Shown here: positions 9,458 to 17,932 of the stretch, piece after piece | Position numbering within the stretch: the first letter of the stretch is position 1 | How the letters are laid out: each line of letters starts with the position of its first letter | DNA from: Temperatibacter marinus | GTDB taxonomy: Bacteria > Pseudomonadota > Alphaproteobacteria > Sphingomonadales > Kordiimonadaceae | Direction: 5' to 3' | NCBI RefSeq assembly: GCF_031598375.1 | Contig: NZ_CP123872.1 | Span: forward strand, 248,001 to 312,000 | Length of the DNA stretch: 64,000 nt | Made by a program: the position numbers and the translations under genes | The notes under the pieces: generated by a model | Told to the model about the DNA's origin: nothing | The model's input: the letters and a program-made list of their open reading frames with translations, nothing else | The model's database searches: none

Positions 9458-10536
9458 TATGCATCCCCTTTACAAATTGGTCTGTGTCTATGAAATTCTG
9501 CAATCACATCTGCAAACCGGTAAACACCGCCGTCGCTAAAATAATAATAGATGTCCCCACTTGGTAGCAGCACAACTGTTTTGCCGCCATATCCCGACAT
9601 AAAGGGCACCCATAGATCTGTGGAACACTTTAAATAGGCCCCAGCATTAAAGCCCCAAAAGCCATGTTTATATGTTTGAGACCTCGTGTCCGCACTCAGG
9701 CCCACCTTTCGGGGGGATCCCTGCATCGCAGCGATCAACATGTTCTGATCTAAATGATCATATAAAATCGAAGATTTAGAGTTCAAAGCTTTGGCAACTT
9801 TCATGATATCGCTACGCGTAAAAAACAATCCTGTTCCAGCAAAAGGGATTCGCCCTTCCATGCGTTCTACAGTCATCTTCTTCAGACCTAAGTCATCCCA
9901 TATTGGTTGAAGCAAGTCTGTGTAATAATCAGCAGACGGGTTACCTGTCTTTTCTTGCCAAAAAGCTTGCATAGCGACACTCAATAACCCTGTATCCACT
10001 GTGCGATAAACAAATTTTTCACCAGGCGCCAGTTGCTTTACATAGCGGTTACAAGTGTCCTCAGTCTTTTCCTTAATTGTTGGCAGAAGTAACCAATCTG
10101 TAATCTTGTCTTCATCCCCATAAGTCGTTCCCTTCTTATAGTGGCCACTTTCCATATTAAGAAGATGTGAAAAGGTCACGCCGTGCCATCCCGATTGAGC
10201 ACAAGAGGAAATATAGTCACTTACTAATGATTCTTTTGCTCCAGGAAAGAGCTTTTCTAAGCGCATTAAGGTAAGACCGGCCAAAATAGATTTTGCAATC
10301 GAATAAGACGGCAGGATCACATCTTCACAAGGCCGATTGACTTTGCATTCAGATACATAATGTGTGCCTTCAATGACGGCACCATATAGGATCATATCTT
10401 GCTTTTTAATGATCCCATCTTGTCTTAGAATTGCTTGATCATAGCCTTTGAGCTTAGAGATTGGCTTTACAGGTAAATCTTCGGCATAAACAGAAAAGGC
10501 CAAGAAGCAAAACAATAAAACAGTGAAAATCTTCAT
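9457..10536 (-). CDS. Secreted serine hydrolase (class C beta-lactamase fold)
   Basis: A 359-residue protein with a clear signal peptide (about 1-18, ending VYA), so it should act in the periplasm. It has the S-x-x-K nucleophile motif as S79-I-A-K82 and a loop around YRTVDTGLLS in the place of the usual Y-x-N. This fold includes esterases, D-amino-acid amidases and 6-aminohexanoate-oligomer hydrolases. With GABA genes downstream, cleavage of an amide or ester of an omega-amino acid is a reasonable guess. I place the start at ATG 10536, which overlaps the sulfotransferase stop as ATGA and starts the signal peptide. A start at 10551 would put charged residues before it. Confidence 0.78.
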   Translation of the reverse strand: MKIFTVLLFCFLAFSVYAEDLPVKPISKLKGYDQAILRQDGIIKKQDMILYGAVIEGTHYVSECKVNRPCEDVILPSYSIAKSILAGLTLMRLEKLFPGAKESLVSDYISSCAQSGWHGVTFSHLLNMESGHYKKGTTYGDEDKITDWLLLPTIKEKTEDTCNRYVKQLAPGEKFVYRTVDTGLLSVAMQAFWQEKTGNPSADYYTDLLQPIWDDLGLKKMTVERMEGRIPFAGTGLFFTRSDIMKVAKALNSKSSILYDHLDQNMLIAAMQGSPRKVGLSADTRSQTYKHGFWGFNAGAYLKCSTDLWVPFMSGYGGKTVVLLPSGDIYYYFSDGGVYRFADVIAEFHRHRPICKGDA

Positions 10537-12098
10537 GATATCTCTCCGCAATCTATACCCAAAGCATTTAACTTGGTTTTTAAAGGGGATAATGCGGCTT
10601 CATATCGCTTCCATAAGTTGACAGAAGATTGATACATGGGCATGCGAACTTGCGCTGCACTGGCTGTTGCTGATGCAGATCGATTTTCATGAAAATTAAT
10701 GCAGTTCTCTTCCCACTCGAGATCACAGTAAGCTAACAGCTTCTCAGTTTCTGCTCTCTGATCAGTCACCAAACTCTCATAAGAAATCTCATGAATTCGG
10801 CTCGGCAGCACAGAAGACCAATGGTCCATTAATTTTACGTAAGAGGCATAGTAAATTGCCAGATCCTCCATATCGTAACTAAAGGGGTATCCCATTCGAA
10901 ACAGCGTTTTATAGATTGCGTAACAGCTGTCCATAGGGGCACGTTTTATATGGATGATTTTTGCGGTTGGCAGCGCTTTTGCAATCAAACCAATATAGAG
11001 GAAATTTGCAGGAGTTTTATCAATTAGGTTTGGTGATTTTTTCCGTCGGGAAGCTGTCAATTCATTGTAAAGCTGCGCCAATTTTGGGAAGTCAGCCTCC
11101 GTGGACCTCTTAACCAACTCATCTTTACTACTCACCTGCCCCGTTACCTGCATCATCGCAACAGCAAAATCATTAATCTCACCGATACTCTCAACCTTAG
11201 AATGGGAGGCTAGAATACGATCAACTAATGTCGACCCAGTTCTTGGCATACCAAGAATAAAAATTGGGCCGGCCCCCTCTTTCCTTTTAATGTCAGTACA
11301 AAAGTCTAAATTCATATGTTTTTTGAGACTATCCATAGTCTCAACATCAGACTGCACAGTATATTGCAACATTCCTTTACGCGCTTTTGTGCCTACCATC
11401 AGATGAGAGATAGACTGTGCATAATCTCCGACATCTTCATACTCTTTTGCCAAGGCAAAATGAACAGGAACCATTGCTTGTTGCTGGCTCGAGACTTTCA
11501 ACGCAAGATCATTTAACTCTTCGAGATGGTTATTGTCTTTGGTTTGCTTTCGCAATGTAGCCCGATTGTAATAGGCATCATAATCATGAGGGTTCAAACT
11601 AATAACTTGATCTAGGCAAGCCTCAGCCTTCACCATATCCCCAGTAAAACTATAGGCTGTCGACAGATTATAATGCGCTTGTGGATCTTTAGGATTTAAT
11701 TCAACGCTTTTGTTATACACTCTAAAAGCGGAATCATACTCGGCCAATTGCGTATAAAATTGTCCAACATACTGTAAAATTACTGCATTAGAGGCGGCTA
11801 AAGCCTCTATACTTTCTAACCGAATGAAGGCGTCACCTGGCCTTGAGAGATGAATAAGGGCTTCTATCTCTTGTAGACGCCCTACAGTATGGTTTTCATC
11901 CAAATGCAGAACTTCTTGCGCACATGAGAGAAGACCCGAGTAGTCTCCTTTCATCTGAGCAATACGGCCCCTTTGAACCCATCCATCTAAATGAGCAGGA
12001 TAAGACGCTGTAAGGCTTACTGCCAATTTTTCAGCATCGCTGATCCGGCGCTCTTTTATGAGTCCGTTTATTTGTTGCATGATCGTCATGATTTTCAT
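10533..12098 (-). CDS. TPR-repeat sulfotransferase
   Basis: A 521-residue two-part protein. Residues 1-240 are TPR helices (for example PQAHYNLSTAYSFTGDMVKAEAC at 139-161). From about 278 a sulfotransferase domain begins with FILGMPRTGSTLVDRILASH, the 5'-phosphosulfate loop that binds PAPS. Family members move sulfate from PAPS to alcohols, sugars or peptides. Such fusions are frequent beside TonB receptors in marine proteobacteria, but their substrate is mostly unknown. It is the first gene of the operon and a GGGGAAG precedes ATG 12098. Its role beside a GABA-forming pathway is unclear. Confidence 0.85.
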   Translation of the reverse strand: MKIMTIMQQINGLIKERRISDAEKLAVSLTASYPAHLDGWVQRGRIAQMKGDYSGLLSCAQEVLHLDENHTVGRLQEIEALIHLSRPGDAFIRLESIEALAASNAVILQYVGQFYTQLAEYDSAFRVYNKSVELNPKDPQAHYNLSTAYSFTGDMVKAEACLDQVISLNPHDYDAYYNRATLRKQTKDNNHLEELNDLALKVSSQQQAMVPVHFALAKEYEDVGDYAQSISHLMVGTKARKGMLQYTVQSDVETMDSLKKHMNLDFCTDIKRKEGAGPIFILGMPRTGSTLVDRILASHSKVESIGEINDFAVAMMQVTGQVSSKDELVKRSTEADFPKLAQLYNELTASRRKKSPNLIDKTPANFLYIGLIAKALPTAKIIHIKRAPMDSCYAIYKTLFRMGYPFSYDMEDLAIYYASYVKLMDHWSSVLPSRIHEISYESLVTDQRAETEKLLAYCDLEWEENCINFHENRSASATASAAQVRMPMYQSSVNLWKRYEAALSPLKTKLNALGIDCGEIS

Positions 12099-12150
12099 TT
12101 TCTTCCCCGCAAAGTATATCGGATTAAATTTGTTGATATAGTTTGCGATA

Positions 12151-12184
12151 AAAAAAGGTGAGAAGGAAGAATTACCTTCCCACC
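12151..12184 (-). terminator. Rho-independent terminator of the TonB receptor gene
   Basis: On the minus strand a 10-bp stem (GGTGGGAAGG with CCTTCTCACC, one G-U pair) and an 8-nt loop are followed by six T. It lies 13 bp after the receptor stop codon, separating the receptor transcript from the sulfotransferase-to-gabT operon. Confidence 0.85.
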
Positions 12185-12196
12185 CTTCCTCACTTA

Positions 12197-14599
12197 TTAG
12201 AAGCTATAGCGGACAGCCACACCAACAGTGCGCGGCAATGTGATTTCGCGTTTAGCACCATTACCGTAATAATTTTGCTGCGCTGAATGTCCCATATACG
12301 TCGCACTGAAATTTGCTGTAACGCCTTCTTCATTTGTGATGTTTTTCACAAATAGACTGACATCAAAAGGCTCTAGATCAAATGTAACATTACCATTCCA
12401 GACACCAAACCCTGCATGATAACGGCCATAGGTGGCGTGATCATTATTGATATAATTGTGAGACTTAGACTGAATATATCCGTCTAATCGGAATAGCGTT
12501 TCAACACCGCTAATCTCAGTCGTATAATTTGCTACAATATTAAACACGTGTTTTGGGGTTCCTGGCGTCCGGTCCCCAGCATGCGCAATTGAATAGGCCC
12601 CAGTAGGCGCAACAAAATCTTCTGTTAATGACGCATCAACAAACGCATAGCCTGCTGTCAGATTTAAATTTTCAGATAGCTGAGCTTCAACTTCAAGTTC
12701 GAGACCTTTGGTACTGGCTTTATCACCGTTTGCAACTGTAAAGAAACCCCAGTTTGCTGTTGCGGTATTTATTTGAGGATTGCTCCAATCCACATAAAAT
12801 ACACTCGCAGTATAGCGCAGAGTATCAGTCTGACCTTTAACACCAAACTCATAGTTCACAACACTGTCGCTCTCATAAGAAAGCCAAGCTGGGTCTTCGG
12901 CAAAGTTACCCGTTGTTGGTACTGATGCAGCACCGCCGCGGCGATAGCCCTCAGAAATCGTTCCGTAAACCATCATTTCATCAGAAACATCGTAAGATAC
13001 ATTCAGTTTAAAGAGAGCATCTTTTTTCCCAGATGATGTTTGCGTTCTTGCTGCTTGCCATGATGCTAGAGAGTCCCAAAATGGCAATTGTACAATTGCA
13101 TCTGATTCAACATCGCTGTCAAAATAACGAATGCCAGCTGTCACATGCAAGTCTTCTGAAACATCATAGGTAAGCTCACCAAAAACGGCCTTTTCACTAA
13201 CCTTTTGAACATCATCAAAAATAAAGTCATTATCGTTGGCATCATATCCAAACCCTTCAGACATCCATCCGAAATTTTCCATAGCCCAAGCGCTATAGCC
13301 CGCCAGAGTTGACGTTTGTCCTATGGACTTATCTTGATCTTGATAATAAGCACCAACAACATAATTAAGTGGCCCTTCATTATTTGACACTAGGCGCAAT
13401 TCTTGAACAAAAGCCTTATCGCCAAAGCGACGATCCGCGCGCGCTAGAGGGCGGGGATGGTTATAATAAAGATTCGCGATCCAGCCTTTTTGAGCGTAAA
13501 ATCCAGTATTTTCGCTGATGGCACTGCCGTCCACTTCATAGTATGAAGTAGAAGATGTCAATGTCGCAAACCCAAGGTCTACATTCACTTCTGCAGAAAT
13601 GAGGTCGGTGGTCGCTTGGCTTGGCTCAAGTTGTACGGATCCAGCCTCATACTCACCGTATTGTTGCAGAGATCCGTATGCAGTATTATAGTAGCCCTCA
13701 GCCGTTGCACGACGCGCTGCTGCACTATCTTCTTGGTGAGAGTACATCAAGCTAATATCAACAGTTTCACTTAACTCAGCCAGAGCTGTAATCCTTAAGA
13801 AATCCACTTCAGAGCTATCGGCATCTTTGACTGATGTAAAGACCGCGTCTGTGCTTGAAAGACCGCCAGATGGTAAAACAGGCGCCATGTTCGAATCTAA
13901 AGCATAGACATTTGTATAATCAATAATACCTGCGTTATCGATATGACTTGCTACAGCACGAATAGCAAAACTGTCACTGAATGGAATATTAAGAACTAGA
14001 TCACTCGACCAGTTCGCACCGCCGGAGCCATCAGATTTACTGATTTTACCTTGGACATACCCTGAGAATTCATCAAACTGAGGCTTTTTGGTAATATACC
14101 GCACGGCACCGCCCAAAGCTCCAGATCCGTATAAAGTACCCTGAGGCCCTCTAAGGACTTCAACGCGATCAAGGTCTACGAGCATCAAGTTTGTAAATAT
14201 TGGAGTATCATTAATGTAAGTCGCTACAGTCGGTGCTGAAGAGGCAGCATAATCACCTCGCGCTGCCCCATCAACATTCAGACCTCGAATTCGAATGGAG
14301 TTTAAGGTCGCGGCATTGCGCGTTCCTCTATCAGGAGAAACGATACCGGGAATAGACCTTAGTAATTCCGTACTGTCTGTCATAATCGCTTTATCAATTG
14401 CATCGCCGCCGACTGCTGAGATATTGTATGGAATATCCTGAACACTCTGGCTTCTTCTTGTCGCGGTAACAACAATTTCTTCCAATGTAAATTCTTCATC
14501 TTGCGCGACCACCGCTGATCCGGCTGATAAAGTCATTGCCGTTGTTGACAAGAGCGCAACGCACATTCTTCTACTCTTTATTTGATTGCTAACAGACAT
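12197..14599 (-). CDS. TonB-dependent outer-membrane receptor
   Basis: An 800-residue receptor with a signal peptide (about 1-32, ending VVAQ), a TonB box (LEEIVVTATRR) and a plug domain with VEVLRGPQGTLYG. The beta barrel ends in the usual terminal phenylalanine (AVRYSF). It imports a large or scarce compound across the outer membrane using TonB energy. Start ATG 14599 follows GGGAG at good spacing; the frame is open to 14623 but lacks this signal. Its promoter carries the same operator as the neighbouring tetR gene, so it is probably repressed by that regulator. The downstream hydrolase/transporter/gab operon would process the imported substrate. Confidence 0.92.
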   Translation of the reverse strand: MSVSNQIKSRRMCVALLSTTAMTLSAGSAVVAQDEEFTLEEIVVTATRRSQSVQDIPYNISAVGGDAIDKAIMTDSTELLRSIPGIVSPDRGTRNAATLNSIRIRGLNVDGAARGDYAASSAPTVATYINDTPIFTNLMLVDLDRVEVLRGPQGTLYGSGALGGAVRYITKKPQFDEFSGYVQGKISKSDGSGGANWSSDLVLNIPFSDSFAIRAVASHIDNAGIIDYTNVYALDSNMAPVLPSGGLSSTDAVFTSVKDADSSEVDFLRITALAELSETVDISLMYSHQEDSAAARRATAEGYYNTAYGSLQQYGEYEAGSVQLEPSQATTDLISAEVNVDLGFATLTSSTSYYEVDGSAISENTGFYAQKGWIANLYYNHPRPLARADRRFGDKAFVQELRLVSNNEGPLNYVVGAYYQDQDKSIGQTSTLAGYSAWAMENFGWMSEGFGYDANDNDFIFDDVQKVSEKAVFGELTYDVSEDLHVTAGIRYFDSDVESDAIVQLPFWDSLASWQAARTQTSSGKKDALFKLNVSYDVSDEMMVYGTISEGYRRGGAASVPTTGNFAEDPAWLSYESDSVVNYEFGVKGQTDTLRYTASVFYVDWSNPQINTATANWGFFTVANGDKASTKGLELEVEAQLSENLNLTAGYAFVDASLTEDFVAPTGAYSIAHAGDRTPGTPKHVFNIVANYTTEISGVETLFRLDGYIQSKSHNYINNDHATYGRYHAGFGVWNGNVTFDLEPFDVSLFVKNITNEEGVTANFSATYMGHSAQQNYYGNGAKREITLPRTVGVAVRYSF

Positions 14600-14630
14600 A
14601 TCTTTCTCCCAATTTATATTCATTGATAAA

Positions 14631-14667
14631 AATATGCTTCAATATATTTTTATAGTCAACTATAAAA
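14631..14667 (-). promoter_or_regulatory. Promoter and TetR operator of the TonB receptor
   Basis: On the minus strand TTGACT (14659-14654) and CATATT (14636-14631) are spaced by 17 bp. A perfect palindrome TTTTATAGT-CA-ACTATAAAA at 14648-14667 covers the -35 box, as expected for a repressor site. The same half-sites recur before tetR at 15397. Confidence 0.7.
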
Positions 14668-14753
14668 TTCTTCTTCACTGTTATATTTAAAAAACAAAAG
14701 GCATCATTTAGATGCCTAAATTTTACTAAATAATTGAAGTATATGCATTTATC

Positions 14754-15368
14754 TCACTCTAAAGTTTCCACCAAAAGAATAACATCGCGCCTCACGCCCT
14801 CCAACATTTCTTCCTGAGTTAAGGATTTCAAGTAAATGAATCCCAAAAAGTGATTCCGCTCCAACCGAGAGAGAACAGTGGAGAAATGTGCTGCATCCAC
14901 CTTTTTCAATCTTCCATTTTCCATATATTTTATAAGTGTTTGTTGAAGAGCTTCAACGAGGTAATCAGCAATTGTATCAATGTAACGAGGACCAACTTCA
15001 GGGTCATTCGTTGTAGCAACATAGGCTACAACGTGCCCCCATAACTCACGGGATAAATAGTTAAGAGTATCTTGCATGTTACCGCAGATAATATCCCCTA
15101 TCAAATCCGCAGGAGCATCTTGGTCAGCTCTTTGTACAAATTCAGCCAACCGACTCTGGGTCCCTTCCTCGCCACGTGCGACAAGAGCGAGCAAGAGCTC
15201 CCCTTTGGTCCCATAGTAATTGTAGACCGTTGCCGGTGATACCAAAGCCTCTTCAGCAATTTCATCAATCGTCGTCAGCTCAAATCCTTTATCTTCAAAG
15301 AGTTTGATAGCTGCTGCTTCTATGAGGGCACGACGTTGCTTTTTTTGTTTTTCTCTTAGACCTGACAT
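14754..15368 (-). CDS. TetR-family transcriptional regulator
   Basis: A 204-residue TetR repressor. The N-terminal helix-turn-helix reads ALIEAAAIKLFEDKGFELTTIDEIAEEALVSPATVYNYYGTKGELLLAL. The C-terminal ligand domain is unlike any I can name. Start ATG 15368 follows GGAG at 6 nt; a GTG at 15380 is in frame but has no ribosome site. It lies about 150 bp upstream of the TonB receptor on the same strand. Both promoters share an 18-bp operator, so it probably represses itself and the receptor until a ligand appears. Confidence 0.9.
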   Translation of the reverse strand: MSGLREKQKKQRRALIEAAAIKLFEDKGFELTTIDEIAEEALVSPATVYNYYGTKGELLLALVARGEEGTQSRLAEFVQRADQDAPADLIGDIICGNMQDTLNYLSRELWGHVVAYVATTNDPEVGPRYIDTIADYLVEALQQTLIKYMENGRLKKVDAAHFSTVLSRLERNHFLGFIYLKSLTQEEMLEGVRRDVILLVETLE

Positions 15369-15396
15369 AATAGACTCCACACTTGGTTTCTATAAA

Positions 15397-15414
15397 TTTA
15401 TACCCGACTATAAA
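15397..15414. promoter_or_regulatory. Operator in front of tetR
   Basis: TTTATA-CCCG-ACTATAAA has the same half-sites and spacing as the site over the receptor promoter (TTTATA-GTCA-ACTATAAA at 14649-14666). It lies inside a direct repeat of TATAAATTTATA (15391-15402 and 15409-15420). It is probably the autoregulatory TetR site. Confidence 0.6.
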
Positions 15415-15617
15415 TTTATATCAAGCTTTATGTAATTGAAATCTATATGACCCTGAAAGATCATGGGCATGTCAGGTGTGATTAGTGAACATTCTACCAG
15501 CGTAAGGGATGAATAAAGCTTACCTATGGCCAGTTGTTATTTTTTCTTTCAACTTGTTATATCGCCCAAACTAAAAAAGATGCAGCCCTGAAATTTAATA
15601 GTAATTTATAGAGAAAT

Positions 15618-15640
15618 AGGGCGGTCGGTACTGGTCTACA
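15618..15640 (-). repeat. Short tRNA-3'-end-like fragment, copy 1
   Basis: The run CGGTCGGTACTGG (plus-strand reading) matches the acceptor/T-stem end of the tRNA-Val-like repeats at 19098 and 45250, preceded by a similar AAATA-GG flank. The CCA end is degenerate and the match then continues as TCTACACT, which is shared with copy 2 but not with the longer copies. Confidence 0.4.
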
Positions 15641-15657
15641 CTCATTTTTTAAACTCA

Positions 15658-15840
15658 ATGTCAATGAGTGGCAATATCCCACTGGATCTTGTGGATTCAA
15701 TGTTTAATCCCAGCAAGAAACCATTAGAGCGCGTATACAGAAAATATTCGCCTCAACATATGGAAGCTCCGCTCAATTCTTTAGCCAAAAGTATGGATTT
15801 AGCAAATTCCTTTGCAAAACATGCAGGGGGAAATTCATGA
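15658..15840 (+). pseudogene. Possible tyrosine-recombinase C-terminal remnant
   Basis: A 60-residue frame lying exactly between two tRNA-end fragments. Its middle, LERVYRKYSPQHMEAPLNSL, resembles the end of tyrosine integrases, where the nucleophilic Tyr sits in a phrase like TERVYxKYxPxHL followed by a short helix. The box I, His and Arg motifs of an active integrase are absent and a stop lies about 22 codons upstream in frame. If the reading is right, this is what remains of the integrase that used the tRNA site. It may instead be a chance frame. Confidence 0.35.
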
Positions 15841-15866
15841 AAAACGATCTAAACTATTGGAAAATA

Positions 15867-15890
15867 TGGTAGTCGGTACTGGGCTACACT
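15867..15890 (-). repeat. Short tRNA-3'-end-like fragment, copy 2
   Basis: The minus strand reads CCCAGTACCGACTACCA, the last part of the same tRNA type as the copies at 19098 and 45250, including an intact CCA. It is followed (plus-strand reading) by GCTACACT, close to copy 1. It has no T-loop and no 5' half. Confidence 0.5.
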
Positions 15891-15920
15891 AATTCAATAA
15901 AATCAATATGTTACAAAATA

Positions 15921-15975
15921 GTGGGACACTTTTTCTTTCCATAGTGTTCTTATAGTTTCTTTTTAAGTGTCCCAC
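15921..15975. repeat. Inverted repeat GTGGGACACTT / AAGTGTCCCAC
   Basis: Perfect 11-bp arms (15921-15931 and 15965-15975) with a 33-nt loop, just after the SDR stop codon. It could be a terminator of low efficiency, or integrase arm sites. A shorter version of the same words occurs at 19018-19053 beside another tRNA fragment, which favours a link to recombination. Confidence 0.55.
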
Positions 15976-15990
15976 AAAAAGATATAAAAC

Positions 15991-16800
15991 TTAAACATCA
16001 AATTTAGAAATTAATGTATCAATAGCATGAACAAGAGCATTGTTCTTATTGGTATCCATGGCATCCCCATGAGGGCTAGAAAAGTCCCCTAAATCATTAT
16101 CAAAATATCTGCCCGTTGCTTCAGAAAACTTATCACTGATCGCAGCCTCGACCAAAATTTCAGAACCAATAGACAACTCTTTACCTTGCATGCCGTATGC
16201 CTCTTTCACCATTTTACTGCCTAACAAAGACCCAGGATTTACAGATATGATAGCAGGGCCTCCCTTGCCTGTTTCTTCCGCCATACGGGCAGACCACATT
16301 GTAAGCGCAAGCTTGCTTTGGCCATAAGCCTGATTGTCAGATAAATCAGTCAACCCTTTTAAGGCATCTATATCGACAACCCACTGAGCTGCAGAAGATA
16401 AATTTATCACGCGCCCGCTATTAGGCATCATTGAAATAAGCTCTTTTGTCAGCATATAGGGTGCGATGGTATTCACCATAAACCTAACATCCAAGCCGCA
16501 CTCTATTTTCGGTTTTGGTGTGCTAAATATGCCGGCATTATTGATAATCACGTCTAGCTTTTGATGATTAGCTTGAATTGCCGCAATCAGTTTATGAATA
16601 TCAGCAACTATGGAAAGGTCTGCCTTGTAGGTCTCCAGTTTACCAACACCTTCCACCTTTGATAATTGAGTTAATGTGCTTTCAAGCTTTGATTGATTGC
16701 GCCCATGAATAAGAAGCGTATGTCCTCCAGCCGCTAATGATTTTGCTGTTTCAAACCCAATTCCATCTGTTGCACCTGTAAGTAAAATAATCTTTTTCAT
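15991..16800 (-). CDS. Short-chain dehydrogenase/reductase
   Basis: A 269-residue SDR with the NAD(P) motif TGATDGIG at 8-15, NNAG at 87-90, and catalytic Y159/K163 in AYGQSK with a serine pair at 135-136. The wording (LLTGATDGIGFETAKSL, INLSSAAQW) is like retinol-dehydrogenase/WW-domain oxidoreductase-type SDRs. Substrate unknown. ATG 16800 follows CGGAG at good spacing; an upstream extension to 16815 lacks this. It is divergent from the LysR gene at 16906, which probably controls it. Confidence 0.85.
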   Translation of the reverse strand: MKKIILLTGATDGIGFETAKSLAAGGHTLLIHGRNQSKLESTLTQLSKVEGVGKLETYKADLSIVADIHKLIAAIQANHQKLDVIINNAGIFSTPKPKIECGLDVRFMVNTIAPYMLTKELISMMPNSGRVINLSSAAQWVVDIDALKGLTDLSDNQAYGQSKLALTMWSARMAEETGKGGPAIISVNPGSLLGSKMVKEAYGMQGKELSIGSEILVEAAISDKFSEATGRYFDNDLGDFSSPHGDAMDTNKNNALVHAIDTLISKFDV

Positions 16801-16905
16801 TGCTATTCTCCGCATTAAACTAATTTAAAGACACTTTATTCTATTTAATTTTAATATATAATAGACTATATTTCATTTCAGAATTCGGAAAATGGATATA
16901 ATTAT

Positions 16906-17817
16906 ATGGATACTAAAGGCCTTAAACTATTTGTGTTAGCAGCTGAAAAGTTGAATATCAGCGCAGCTGGGAAGCAGTTAGGCATAGCCCCTGCTGTTGC
17001 AAGCGCTCGCCTGGCTAAATTAGAGCATCAAGTTGGTGCTGATCTATTACATCGATCAACACGTAAAGTTTCCTTATCCCTTGAAGGATCAGAATTCTTG
17101 CCGTTCGCAAAAGAAATATTAGCGCAAGAAGATGCAGCAAAAGCTGCTCTTGGTCATGGTAGCGCAGTGATCTCAGGTACACTAAAGTTTGCAGCTACAA
17201 GCACCTTTGCCCAGCTATACATCATGCCTATATTGCCAGAGTTCCTAGAGCTTTACCCAAGCATTAAGATGGATATGAAATTATCCGATACCAAAATGGA
17301 TTTAATCGAAGGGGCGTACGATTTAGCGCTGAGAAATTATGCTATAGAGGACAGCACTCTCAAAGCTAGAAAGCTAGCAGGTGATAAGCGAATTTTATGT
17401 GCATCACCTAGCTATTTAAAAAAGCATGGAACACCTCAAGTTCCTAGCGATCTAGATAAACACCAACTCGTTTTACTGAATAGTAGTTCAAATAGAAAAC
17501 TACTAACATCAAGCCCTAAAAGCGAAACATTCTACTTTCCGCCTAGCAGCCATCAAGCGCGCATTACATGTGACGATGGTGCCAGTATTAGAATTGCCAC
17601 TAAATCAGGAGCTGGCATATCAATGAATTCACTTTGGAGTATACATCAAGACCTTAAAGATGGTTCTTTAATCAGAGTTCTGCCTGACTATGAAATATCC
17701 GACCAGTCTGCACTTTGGCTTGTATATCCTAAATCAAACGTACTAACAGCAAAAGTACGTGTGTTTATCGATTTCTTAGTCGAAAAAATCGGACGGTGCC
17801 CCTCATGGGAAGAATAA
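16906..17817 (+). CDS. LysR-family transcriptional regulator
   Basis: A 303-residue LysR regulator. The winged helix is at residues 1-60 (LFVLAAEKLNISAAGKQLG, then ASARLAKLEHQVGADLLHRSTRKVSLSLEG). The effector-binding domain resembles that of oxidoreductase-linked LysR proteins. It is flanked by an SDR (divergent, 105 bp away) and a quinone-oxidoreductase-type gene (same strand, 115 bp after it). This is a common arrangement in which LysR responds to an electrophile and switches on detoxifying reductases; that role is inferred. Confidence 0.9.
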   Translation: MDTKGLKLFVLAAEKLNISAAGKQLGIAPAVASARLAKLEHQVGADLLHRSTRKVSLSLEGSEFLPFAKEILAQEDAAKAALGHGSAVISGTLKFAATSTFAQLYIMPILPEFLELYPSIKMDMKLSDTKMDLIEGAYDLALRNYAIEDSTLKARKLAGDKRILCASPSYLKKHGTPQVPSDLDKHQLVLLNSSSNRKLLTSSPKSETFYFPPSSHQARITCDDGASIRIATKSGAGISMNSLWSIHQDLKDGSLIRVLPDYEISDQSALWLVYPKSNVLTAKVRVFIDFLVEKIGRCPSWEE

Positions 17818-17932
17818 TCTCCACCCTTCCATTATCTGTAATATACGAATACTGATTTAATAATTTAAGCATTTATATTGATTTTCAAAAATATATCATA
17901 ATCGCAAATCAGATTAGATATGGAGAAATTCG

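Larger units (their letters stand above)
15369..15990. other. Intergenic region with operator, tRNA fragments and a short remnant frame
   Basis: This 620-bp stretch has no intact gene. It contains the tetR operator (15397), two short tRNA-3'-end-like fragments (15618 and 15867), a 60-codon frame possibly left from an integrase (15658) and an 11-bp inverted repeat (15921-15975). Together they suggest a scar of past integrations. Confidence 0.5.

Noticed and set aside
11101-11406. 101-codon plus-strand frame
   Set aside because: Antisense to the sulfotransferase domain; no ribosome site.
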